Assembly (NCBI GenBank): GCA_937941455.1
Contig: CALDHM010000007.1
Location: 157,881-221,880 of the forward strand
Origin: an uncultured Pirellulaceae bacterium
GTDB lineage: Bacteria; Planctomycetota; Planctomycetia; Pirellulales; Pirellulaceae
Direction of reading: 5' to 3'
Length of the DNA: 64,000 nt
A program made the translations under genes and the position numbers. Shown one piece after another: positions 43,767 through 52,023 of the stretch (position 1 is the first letter of the stretch; each line of letters opens with the position of its first letter). The notes beneath the pieces were generated by a model. The model was not told the origin of the DNA, did not search any database, and was given only the letters and a program-made list of their open reading frames with translations.

Positions 43767-44843
43767 ATGAAATCCAAATCCCTCATCTTGATGTTCGTCT
43801 CGCTGGGTTTCGGCTTGATCGCAGCCATTGGGATCAGCCAGGTCATGGGCCGAGGTGGTCCCGGCGGGGCCGAGGTCCGCACGAGCCAAGTCCTCGTTGC
43901 GGCAGATTTCATTGAAATCAACAAAGAACTGACCGAGGAAGTGGTGCGGCTCGAGGAATGGCCCGTCAATATCATTCCTGAAAATGTGATCCGCGACCTG
44001 AAGCAAATTCAAAACATGTCGACCGTCCGCGCGATCCCGCGAGGAGCCCCGATTTTCGCTTCAGACATCATCGATAAAAACAAGCAGTCGAATATCAATC
44101 TGAAAGATGGCCAACGCGTGATCTTCATCAAGGTTGGCCCGGAATCGACAGGACATGGACTCCTAAAGCCAGGGGATCGCGTCGACATCATCGGTTCATT
44201 CAGCCAAGGGTACGGTCAAAACGCCAACACAGTGGCATCGACCTTCCTGAAGAACATCGAGGTCTACTCAGTCAACGAGACCACCGAACGCAAGGGACCG
44301 CGGGAAGCCACGGCGGCCAAACCAAACTCAATCGTCGGCGTCATTTTGAATCAAAAGCAAGCTGAAAAGGTTGCTCTTGTTCAAAAAGTTGGAACGTTGA
44401 CCTTCACGATCCGCGGCCAGGAATCAGTCAGTGGTGAACCCGAAGTTGAGGATCCTCTCCCCAGTTGGCTCGATCCTACCAAAACCGCTGAAGGGGAACA
44501 GCAGCAGAACATTTCCCACGAAAGCAAACCCCAAAACGAGGTAACGTCCAAAATGGCGGCCTTCCTCGAAACGATTAAAAACAACATGCAAACCGAACGC
44601 CGTCAAATCATGCGGGTCTATCACGGCAAGGAAGTTCAGGTCTTCCGCGTCAACCCGGATGGTTCGTTGACTGAAGATGATTCGCTGGAAGATTCGAAGG
44701 ATACCAAGGTGCGGCGACACACCGATATCGATTTCAATATGCCATTCGGCAAGTCCGATCCAAACCAGAATACCGGCAGCCAGTCCCAACCGCCCGCAAT
44801 GGAGACGGAACCAGACGAGTATAGCGGCGCGGGAAAGGGCTAG
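43767..44843 (+). CDS. cpaB: Flp pilus assembly protein CpaB/RcpC
   Basis: The 358-residue protein starts with a signal or anchor (SLILMFVSLGFGLIAAIG). Then come a SAF domain (VLVAADFIEINKELTEEVVRLEEWP and ATPRGAPIFASDI-like VRAIPRGAPIFASDI) and the RcpC/CpaB domain (VGPESTGHGLLKPGDRVDII, then STFLKNIEVYSV). It supports the secretin or modifies the pilus. An acidic, disordered C-terminus of about 110 residues exceeds the usual form. It precedes the secretin by 170 bases. Confidence 0.92.
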   Translation: MKSKSLILMFVSLGFGLIAAIGISQVMGRGGPGGAEVRTSQVLVAADFIEINKELTEEVVRLEEWPVNIIPENVIRDLKQIQNMSTVRAIPRGAPIFASDIIDKNKQSNINLKDGQRVIFIKVGPESTGHGLLKPGDRVDIIGSFSQGYGQNANTVASTFLKNIEVYSVNETTERKGPREATAAKPNSIVGVILNQKQAEKVALVQKVGTLTFTIRGQESVSGEPEVEDPLPSWLDPTKTAEGEQQQNISHESKPQNEVTSKMAAFLETIKNNMQTERRQIMRVYHGKEVQVFRVNPDGSLTEDDSLEDSKDTKVRRHTDIDFNMPFGKSDPNQNTGSQSQPPAMETEPDEYSGAGKG

Positions 44844-45013
44844 GCGAACCAACCGCTGACGACTCACACCATGGCCAAAACGATGCTGACCAACTGGCAA
44901 TGTGCATCTTGGGTCACAGCGGGTGGCAAGTTTGGGCAAAAACACGAATACAATTTCATTCGCACCTTGAGGCAGGACGTCTTGGGGGAAGTAAATTGCA
45001 AAGGAAATCAAGG

Positions 45014-46624
45014 ATGAAATCTCGCTTTTGCATGATCGTCGGTCATGGATTAGCCGCCTTAACGGCCCTCGCCTTACCGCTGTCCAGTGCTGCTCAGGAT
45101 CCGAATTTCTTCGATGCAAGACCGCAAACTTCCTTCACGGTCCAGTCGGCGAAAATGGAATTGGACCTCCCCGAAGGTTCCAGCCGCAGTCTGAAGTTCG
45201 AACATTCCATCCCGAAGTTCGTCGTCGATTCTCCAGATGTTCTGCAAGCCACTCCGATTGCAGCCAATGAGTTCATCATCACGGGCTTGAGAACCGGTCT
45301 GGCTCATGTGACGGTTGCCGACTCGAAAAACAATCACACGATTATCCGAGTCAACGTCACCGTGGATGTCCGCCCGCTGGAAATCGCATTGTCGCGAACG
45401 TTTCCAACGTGCAACATCAAAGTGGTGCCCATGCGCGACGGCGTGATGCTGCTCGGCACAGTCGCGCGAGCCGACGACGTGCAAAACGTGGTCGCTGTGG
45501 CTCAAAACTATTTCCCTACGACGGTCATCAATCAACTGAACGTAGACGGCGCCCAAACCGTCGCCGCTCAAGTACGCGTCTACGAAGTGTCGCGAACAAG
45601 ACTCCGCAACTTGGGGGTCGACTGGTCGGTCGCGGGGCGCAACCTCAACATCGCATCCGGCTTTGCCGATGTCATCACTTCGCTGTCGCCAGTCAGTTCC
45701 ACCCGCGACAATCTGCGAATTGGAATTTTCGATGACGCGACGAATGTCAACATGTTTATCAACTTCCTGGAGCAGCGGAATATCGCCAAGTTGATGGCAC
45801 AACCGACCTTGACCGCGCAGAACGGTCGTGCCGCCGAGTTTCTGTCGGGCGGCGAAATTCCCTACCAGGTGGCCCAAGGTCTGGGTAATGCGACGATCGA
45901 ATTCCGGCCTTTCGGAACCAAGCTGGATATGGTCCCCATCATCCATGGCCAGGGGGAACTGACGCTAGAAATCCGTGCCGAAGTCTCGGAGGTGGCGAAT
46001 GATCTGAACGCTGGCACCCCCGTCCCCGGTTTCCGGGTTCGCCGTGTCAACACAGCCGTGCCCATGCGTGCCGGTCAAACTCTGGCCTTGGCCGGCGACT
46101 ATCGTGAAAAGGTCGAATCGGAAGTCCGCGGCGCTCCCGGCCTGCTTAACAAAGGAGCCTGGGGTATTCCCTTCCGAAATACACGGTCCGAAGAGAACGA
46201 AACCGAATTGGTGTTCTTGATCACGCCGCAATTCGTGCAAGGAGTCAACGCCAATCAATTCGCCGGCTTGCTACCTGGACAAACATCGAATATCCCGAGC
46301 AACCGAGAGCTGATGATTAACGGTCACATCGAAGTACCCCGTTGCCCCGGCGACGACTGCCCCACGCAATCTCCATTCGCAATGGGTGCGGCCGTTCCAG
46401 TGCAACCCGCCGTATTCCCAAACCAATCGTTGCCACCTACCTCTGCCCCTCCAGGAGCAGCTCCAGCAAATAATCATGGTGCCAGTTGGAACGGCTTTGG
46501 CTATCCCAGTGCTGCCGGTAACACCTCGGCCGCCCCCACACTCGCGCCTAGCAAAGAACCGGTTCAAGGTCGAGTTTCCGACGGCCGCAATGGACGAAGT
46601 AAATCAGGAGGATCGTGGCGTTAG
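45014..46624 (+). CDS. cpaC: Tad secretin (CpaC/RcpA, type II/III secretion family)
   Basis: The 536-residue outer-membrane protein has a signal peptide (MKSRFCMIVGHGLAALTALALP-LSSAA). A BON/N-domain region follows (about 30-180, with FEHSIPKFVVDSPDVLQATPI and NVVAVAQNYFPTTVINQL). The secretin core is about 185-430, with QVRVYEVSRTRLRNLGVD, the VPIIHGQGELTLEI stretch and LVFLITPQFVQ. A Pro-rich tail follows. The start at 45014 has AAGGA close upstream; a longer in-frame start lacks support. It forms the pilus exit pore together with CpaB. Confidence 0.92.
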   Translation: MKSRFCMIVGHGLAALTALALPLSSAAQDPNFFDARPQTSFTVQSAKMELDLPEGSSRSLKFEHSIPKFVVDSPDVLQATPIAANEFIITGLRTGLAHVTVADSKNNHTIIRVNVTVDVRPLEIALSRTFPTCNIKVVPMRDGVMLLGTVARADDVQNVVAVAQNYFPTTVINQLNVDGAQTVAAQVRVYEVSRTRLRNLGVDWSVAGRNLNIASGFADVITSLSPVSSTRDNLRIGIFDDATNVNMFINFLEQRNIAKLMAQPTLTAQNGRAAEFLSGGEIPYQVAQGLGNATIEFRPFGTKLDMVPIIHGQGELTLEIRAEVSEVANDLNAGTPVPGFRVRRVNTAVPMRAGQTLALAGDYREKVESEVRGAPGLLNKGAWGIPFRNTRSEENETELVFLITPQFVQGVNANQFAGLLPGQTSNIPSNRELMINGHIEVPRCPGDDCPTQSPFAMGAAVPVQPAVFPNQSLPPTSAPPGAAPANNHGASWNGFGYPSAAGNTSAAPTLAPSKEPVQGRVSDGRNGRSKSGGSWR

Positions 46625-46685
46625 ACGAAATCGCCGATGCTCGGAAGCGTAGTATCGAGACCCATCCCTTACCTGCGAAACAACC

Positions 46686-47897
46686 ATGTCAGATACGATT
46701 CGAATTTCGATATGCGACCCAAATGAAAAAGGTCGCGAAAATTTGAAAAAATTTCTGGTCGGCATGGATCGCATCTGGTTGGAGGCAGACAGCTCCCGGT
46801 ACGAATTCTTCATGCAAATCGTCGAACAGACGAATCCCGACGCGGTGATCATCGATCTGGACTCCGACGAGAACAAGGCGATTCAACTGATCTCGCTGAT
46901 CCGCGAAAGCCGCCCGAATTGCGGTGTGATCGCCGTCAGCACGCGGACCGATGGTCCGCTGATTCTCAGGGTCATGCGGGCCGGGGCGGGCGAGTTCCTC
47001 AACGCGCCGATTCAGGTCGACGAATTGCTCGGCGCGTTAGAGCGAGTCACGAAAAGTACGGCAGGCTCCCAACGCGCGAAGTCGGGTTCGATCATTGCCG
47101 TGACCGGTGCCTCCGGCGGGATCGGCAGTACCACCATCGCCGTGAACCTCGCGTGTGCCCTGGCCCAAAATCGCTCGAACAACGTGGTGCTTGTCGACCT
47201 CGATCTGTCCTTGGGCGATGCCGATATCTTTCTGGATACGATCCCGGAATACACCATTCTGGACGTTTCGCAAAATATCGCGAGACTCGACCTGGCCATG
47301 CTCCGCAAGTCATTGACGAAGCACGAAAGCGGCGTCTATCTGCTGCCGCGGCCGATGCACCTCGAGGATGTCGATGCTATCTCGAAGGACCAGTTCCGCA
47401 AGGTTCTGGGGCTGCTGAAAGCCTCATTTTCGCATCTTGTGATCGATCTCTCGAAGTCCTTCCATTCGCTGGACATGGCGTCGATGGAGATGGCCGAGCA
47501 TATCCTGATCGTCACGCAATTGGACCTGCCTTGTCTGCGGAACATCGTTCGTATTCTGACCTCGCTCGAGCATCATGATGGCTTGCTCGATCGCGTCAAG
47601 ATCATCGTCAATCGGATCGGCTTGGACAAATCCTTCATCAGCATTTCTCACGCCGAAGAAACGATCAACCGCCAGATATTTTGGAAAATCGCCAATAACT
47701 ATGCAGTCATCGCCGAGGCCCGCAATAATGGGATTCCCCTGGTGATCGGTGCTCCCAAAGCCCCCATCACGCAGCAAATCTGCGAACTAGCGGAAAAACT
47801 TTACGGCGGTGGGACACAACCCCCCAACGTCGAGCCCGAAGGTGAGAAGAAGGAAAAGAAGGGCTGGCTCAAATTTCTCTCCAAATCGCAGTCCTAA
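46686..47897 (+). CDS. cpaE: CpaE-like MinD/ParA family protein of the Tad system
   Basis: The 403-residue protein has an N-terminal receiver-like domain (about 1-120, VIIDLDSDENKAI at the phosphorylation site region) and a MinD/ParA ATPase-like domain (about 135-380, with VVLVDLDLSLGDADIFLD and HLVIDLS). CpaE localises the Tad machine in Caulobacter. The deviant Walker A reads GASGGIGSTT (141-150), without the two lysines. The Tad gene order ends here: no cpaF, tadB or tadC follows within the next genes. Confidence 0.88.
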   Translation: MSDTIRISICDPNEKGRENLKKFLVGMDRIWLEADSSRYEFFMQIVEQTNPDAVIIDLDSDENKAIQLISLIRESRPNCGVIAVSTRTDGPLILRVMRAGAGEFLNAPIQVDELLGALERVTKSTAGSQRAKSGSIIAVTGASGGIGSTTIAVNLACALAQNRSNNVVLVDLDLSLGDADIFLDTIPEYTILDVSQNIARLDLAMLRKSLTKHESGVYLLPRPMHLEDVDAISKDQFRKVLGLLKASFSHLVIDLSKSFHSLDMASMEMAEHILIVTQLDLPCLRNIVRILTSLEHHDGLLDRVKIIVNRIGLDKSFISISHAEETINRQIFWKIANNYAVIAEARNNGIPLVIGAPKAPITQQICELAEKLYGGGTQPPNVEPEGEKKEKKGWLKFLSKSQS

Positions 47898-48205
47898 CGG
47901 ACTCGAGCCGAGCGCAGGTGCAGATCGCCCTTTGCGAACCTGGGGAAATCGTTCGCCGCCGCAACATACCGATGGCGTCTCGCTAAAAAGGTCGCTCCGC
48001 CGCGATCATTTGATCGCTCGTCGGCAGCCTTGTTCAATTCTTCACCGTGGCAACCAAACGTTAGCGACGGCCCCGTGCGGCGGAAATCGCTTGATAACAA
48101 ACGTTGTCAGGAAAAACATGAGTTCGACTATAGACTGAGCGCTGTCGTCGGCCTTCGATTTTCTGTATCATCGACGTCAATTCGCAGGCTGTGAGGTACC
48201 GGACC

Positions 48206-48970
48206 ATGATGACGAAAATCGGGCGATGTCGATTTCGCGCCTTACAATTGAGGCACAAATTCTTGAACCGTAACCGGCGTCCCAGCACCGCGAGGCGTTG
48301 GTTTCTGGCCACGATCTGCTGCGCTCTCGGACTGGTGCTGGGGGGAGGGCTCGCGAGGCCGGCGTTCGGTCAAGTCCAAGACGCTGACACCAAAACGGCG
48401 GCGAGTGAGCAAGTGCTGTTTCCCGGTGAATCGCGAAACCAGTGGAAATCCTCCGACTTCGGAGGGGATGGCGAGGTGCGGCTCGATGGCGAGGTGATGC
48501 TCCTCGAGGTCGGCCAGCCACTCACCGGTGTGACCTACCAAGGAAAAGACCTTCCCAAAAACAATTTCGAGATCGCACTCGAGGCGCGGCGGGTAAAAGG
48601 CCACGATTTTTTCTGCTGTTTGACGTTTCCCGTCGATGACTCGCATTGCTCGTTGGTCGTAGGCGGCTGGGCGGGTACGATCGTGGGGCTGTCGTGTATC
48701 GATGAGAAGGACGCCGCTCGCAACGAAACGACACGCGAAATGACCTTTTCAGACCAGCGCTGGTACCGAATCAAGGTCCGCGTGACCGCAGACCGAATCG
48801 TGGCATCGATCGATGACGAGGTCGTCGTCGATGCGAATATCCATGGCAGGGCGATTTCGGTCCGCAACGAAGTCCTGCCTTCGCGACCGCTGGGAATCTG
48901 CACCTTTCAAACGGCGGCCGAAATCCGCAATGTGCAGTTGACGAGATTGCCATCCACCAAAACGCCATGA
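48206..48970 (+). CDS. DUF1080-like (3-keto-disaccharide hydrolase family) exported protein
   Basis: A basic N-terminus (about 1-30) and a hydrophobic segment ([21 protein letters not shown]) act as signal or anchor. The C-terminal 190 residues resemble the DUF1080/LamG-type beta sandwich: [49 protein letters not shown], and the closing [16 protein letters not shown]. The family acts on or binds sugars. The ATG at 48206 with GAGGT before it is preferred over GTG at 48191. The gap 47898-48205 holds no gene. Confidence 0.82.
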   Translation: MMTKIGRCRFRALQLRHKFLNRNRRPSTARRWFLATICCALGLVLGGGLARPAFGQVQDADTKTAASEQVLFPGESRNQWKSSDFGGDGEVRLDGEVMLLEVGQPLTGVTYQGKDLPKNNFEIALEARRVKGHDFFCCLTFPVDDSHCSLVVGGWAGTIVGLSCIDEKDAARNETTREMTFSDQRWYRIKVRVTADRIVASIDDEVVVDANIHGRAISVRNEVLPSRPLGICTFQTAAEIRNVQLTRLPSTKTP

Positions 48971-48998
48971 CCTGCGACCGATCGGTGAGTTGCCTGCA

Positions 48999-49496
48999 AT
49001 GATTGTGGAAGATGCTGACGACCTGTTTGATTTGCTCCCCGATGAGCACTACATGCGGAAGGCCGTGGAGCAGGCTCGCCAGGCTCTGACGGCGGACGAA
49101 GTCCCGGTGGGAGCCGTAATCGTCTGGCAAAATCGAATCATCGCCGCGGCCCACAACCAGCGGGAACAACTGAGCGATCCCACCGCCCACGCCGAGGTCC
49201 TGGCCATCACCCAAGCGACTCAAGTCATCGAAGATTGGCGGCTCGAAAACTGCACCTTGTTCGTGACCCTCGAACCCTGCCTGATGTGCGCCGGAGCGAT
49301 TCTACAAGCTCGAATTCCACGACTTGTCTACGGAGCGTCCGACCCCAAGGCCGGCGCCGTGGAGTCGCTGTACCAAGTCCTGAGCGACCCCCGCCTCAAC
49401 CATCGTGTCGAGGTCGTGGCCGGCGTCCTGGCTCACGAATGTGGCTCGCTCTTGACCGAGTTTTTCCGGGACAAACGCCGGCTGGGGAAGAAGTGA
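48999..49496 (+). CDS. tadA: tRNA-specific adenosine deaminase
   Basis: TadA converts A34 of tRNA-Arg to inosine, needed to read CGN codons. The 165-residue protein has the catalytic HAE motif (TAHAEVLAI, with the proton-shuttling Glu) and the zinc motif PCLMCAG, plus GAVES and the C-terminal LTEFFRDKR typical of TadA. The ATG at 48999 is three codons past a weaker TTG. It lies 28 bases after the DUF1080-like gene. 49497-49903 holds no gene. Confidence 0.94.
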   Translation: MIVEDADDLFDLLPDEHYMRKAVEQARQALTADEVPVGAVIVWQNRIIAAAHNQREQLSDPTAHAEVLAITQATQVIEDWRLENCTLFVTLEPCLMCAGAILQARIPRLVYGASDPKAGAVESLYQVLSDPRLNHRVEVVAGVLAHECGSLLTEFFRDKRRLGKK

Positions 49497-49903
49497 ATGG
49501 CCCTTGCGGCTGCGGAGAGGCTCTCACGGATGATTGCCGTTTAAAAAACATGGGCAGTGGCTGAAATTGCCTCGGAAAAGTTTTGTTTCTCGGCCAATCG
49601 TACAATTGCCCTGAAAAAACCAACACGCGCAAGGTCTTGATATCCCCACCCCATTGCGAGTACCGTTAAGATTGGCCCCGGCTGCTGATGAAAACTTCGA
49701 AAAACCGCCAGAAATCTACTTGCTTATTACGATTGGCTAGAAAACAATGAAACACTCCTCCGATATCGGCTCTGCGACTTGACGCAATCCGATGGATAGC
49801 TGTTTGCGTGAGGCCGTCGCATGGGTGCCGCGACACGGAGCATGAGGGGCCTCCATTGTCGATCCTACACTAAACTAATTTTTTCTCATCGTCGCGAAAT
49901 CGC

Positions 49904-50365
49904 TTGAAAGCCGAAAGTCGACCCATCCTGGAATCTCGATCGAGCCGGCGGGGCATTGCCTGTCCGTCGCGTTTTGTTGCTGGGTTGTTGATCGTGCTGC
50001 AACTCGGTTTGACGCTCGGTGGCGAAGCTCTTCATCGCCTGTACCATCAGATGGAATCAGGGGTGGCTGTCGACGGAACGGCTGTTTGTTGTTGCGGTCA
50101 TTCCCACACTGTGCCCGCCGAGCCCGCCGATCCTCAGCTGGAGCGAGTTTCGGCTCCCATGGCCAAATTTCATTGCTTCGGCAGCGACTGCAAACTTGTC
50201 CAACTGACGCATAAAGACAAAGCTTTCGCTTCCCCCCTTTGGGTGCTGGCGAATCTTGACTTCTTGAGCTCAGCGATTCCTCTTGACTCCCATCTCGCAA
50301 TTGCCTCGCCGGCTCATCAACCGTGGTCGGCCCGTGGTCCGCCGACACCATCTGTCATTGCGTGA
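49904..50365 (+). CDS. small membrane-anchored Cys/His-rich hypothetical protein
   Basis: The 153-residue frame starts at TTG (no ATG nearby) and carries one membrane segment (FVAGLLIVLQLGLTLGG, about residues 24-40). It then has a short Cys/His cluster, CCCGHSH, and later HCFGSDCK, which may bind metal. I know no family. Moderate doubt remains because of the start codon. It lies 245 bases before the DUF58 operon on the same strand. Confidence 0.45.
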   Translation: MKAESRPILESRSSRRGIACPSRFVAGLLIVLQLGLTLGGEALHRLYHQMESGVAVDGTAVCCCGHSHTVPAEPADPQLERVSAPMAKFHCFGSDCKLVQLTHKDKAFASPLWVLANLDFLSSAIPLDSHLAIASPAHQPWSARGPPTPSVIA

Positions 50366-50610
50366 CGTTCGATCAGGCACCTTGCCGATAGCCATTGGGT
50401 GACTCTAACGCACCACTTGGACGGCTTACCGGCTATTTCCAGTTTGCCGATCTGCGGTCGAAAGGGTCTGCCGACCTTCGGCTGATTTTCGGCTCATGAT
50501 TCCGACTCGCAACCCGTCGGTCGCCTGTCGAGAAATCCGGCAAGCTTGATCGCGTCAACGCAACGCAACGTATTGTAGTTACGCCTTCGTTGTTTGTTGG
50601 ATGACAGATC

Positions 50611-52023
50611 ATGACCATCATGAAAGACTTGGCGAGACCGCGGTCAAACGGTCTCGCTTCTCATCGAGCGGGGCAAGTGAACGAGCAGGCATCACCGCAC
50701 CACCGAGCTTTGGCCGCCGAGGCTGAATCGACGTCCCCCCGCTCTCGGTCGCTACAGTTGCTACAAAAGCTCATCGAGATCGGCAACACCGATTTTTGCC
50801 CCAATTTCAATCGGTACGTTTATTGGCTCAAGCAGCCGATCGGCTGGTTCGTGATCGGACTCAGTGCATCGCTGTTGGCGGGGACGTTCGTCGGCCCGCA
50901 AGGCTTCGTCCTGGCAGGCGCGATCGGCACGGTGATTTTGCTGGGGGTCATCTGGCCATGGCTATCTCTACGCGGGATTCGCGTGCGGCTCGAGTTTCGC
51001 CGCAAGCGGGTCGTCGAAGGAGAGGAGATCGTCGCCGTGGTAGCGGTGCAAAATCGCTGGCCGATTACCGTATGGGGTCTGGCCATGGAGCGCGGTTTCC
51101 CGGCAAGCGGCGGCGTGCCGAACGGCCCTTGGCTGGCGCTGTCGCGGATCGGCCCCTGGACCGAAACGGAGTTCGAGTGGAAACTCCCTGCCTCGCAGCG
51201 CGGCGTTTATCCGGTCGAGCGGTGCGTCGTCTCCAACGGATTCCCGTTTGGCATCTGGCGTTCGGAACGCCCCATCGACCTGGAAGAATCGGTATATGTT
51301 TGGCCCAAGACCTTTCCGCTGCGTTCCTTTCCCGAGATCGTTGGCGACTCGATTTCAATCGAAGGCTGCGAGACGCTCAAGGCAGGCCAAGAAGGCGAGG
51401 TCGTCGACATTCGCAATTTCAGAATCGGCGACACGCTGCGTCAGGTCCATTGGGCCCAAACGGCTCGCCGCGGCACGCTGATGGTTCGCGAACGACAAAA
51501 TAAAAGCCGCCGCGAGGTGCGTGTCTTTCTCGATATCGACCCCAAAATTCATTTCGGCGATGGCCCCAACGGTTCGCTCGAATGGGCCATTCGGGTCGCG
51601 GCGAGTATTTGCCGTGAGTTCCATGCCCATCATTTTCATGTCAGTTGCTTGTGGGGAAACCAAATCGTGTCGGTTCCCGATCATGTGGCGGGGATCAAAC
51701 CGATCTTGGATGAACTGGCCAAGTTCCATCCCGGATTGGCCGAGATAGGACGTTTGCGGCTGCCGGATTCCCGCTGGTCGACCGCGGATTGTTCCTTGAT
51801 CGAGTACGTCGTTACGACGGGCCAACGAGTCCGCGAGTTGAACGGCGGGGCTGGTCGCGGTGCATCGGCATCGCGACGCTGGATCGTATTGCACGAAGAT
51901 GCACGAGTTGTTGCTCACCACGTGGACGCAGCGGAAGCCCACACCGCCGAAATTCAACATCGCCCCATCGACTTGGGGACCGAATCGTTCCCGATCCCAG
52001 CGTACCAGCAGGGAGTGGCCTGA
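50611..52023 (+). CDS. DUF58 domain protein
   Basis: The 470-residue protein has two membrane segments (about residues 75-118) and then the DUF58 region. The VVDIRNFRIGDTLRQVHWAQTARRGTLMVRE core matches the family motif (RxYxxGDxxRxIHW). A VWA-like remnant follows. DUF58 proteins usually occur with MoxR ATPases and transglutaminase-like proteins, as here. The gene overlaps the next one by one base (TGATG at 52021). It opens a five-gene operon up to 57517. The ATG at 50611 is chosen, with a second in frame three codons on. Confidence 0.92.
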   Translation: MTIMKDLARPRSNGLASHRAGQVNEQASPHHRALAAEAESTSPRSRSLQLLQKLIEIGNTDFCPNFNRYVYWLKQPIGWFVIGLSASLLAGTFVGPQGFVLAGAIGTVILLGVIWPWLSLRGIRVRLEFRRKRVVEGEEIVAVVAVQNRWPITVWGLAMERGFPASGGVPNGPWLALSRIGPWTETEFEWKLPASQRGVYPVERCVVSNGFPFGIWRSERPIDLEESVYVWPKTFPLRSFPEIVGDSISIEGCETLKAGQEGEVVDIRNFRIGDTLRQVHWAQTARRGTLMVRERQNKSRREVRVFLDIDPKIHFGDGPNGSLEWAIRVAASICREFHAHHFHVSCLWGNQIVSVPDHVAGIKPILDELAKFHPGLAEIGRLRLPDSRWSTADCSLIEYVVTTGQRVRELNGGAGRGASASRRWIVLHEDARVVAHHVDAAEAHTAEIQHRPIDLGTESFPIPAYQQGVA

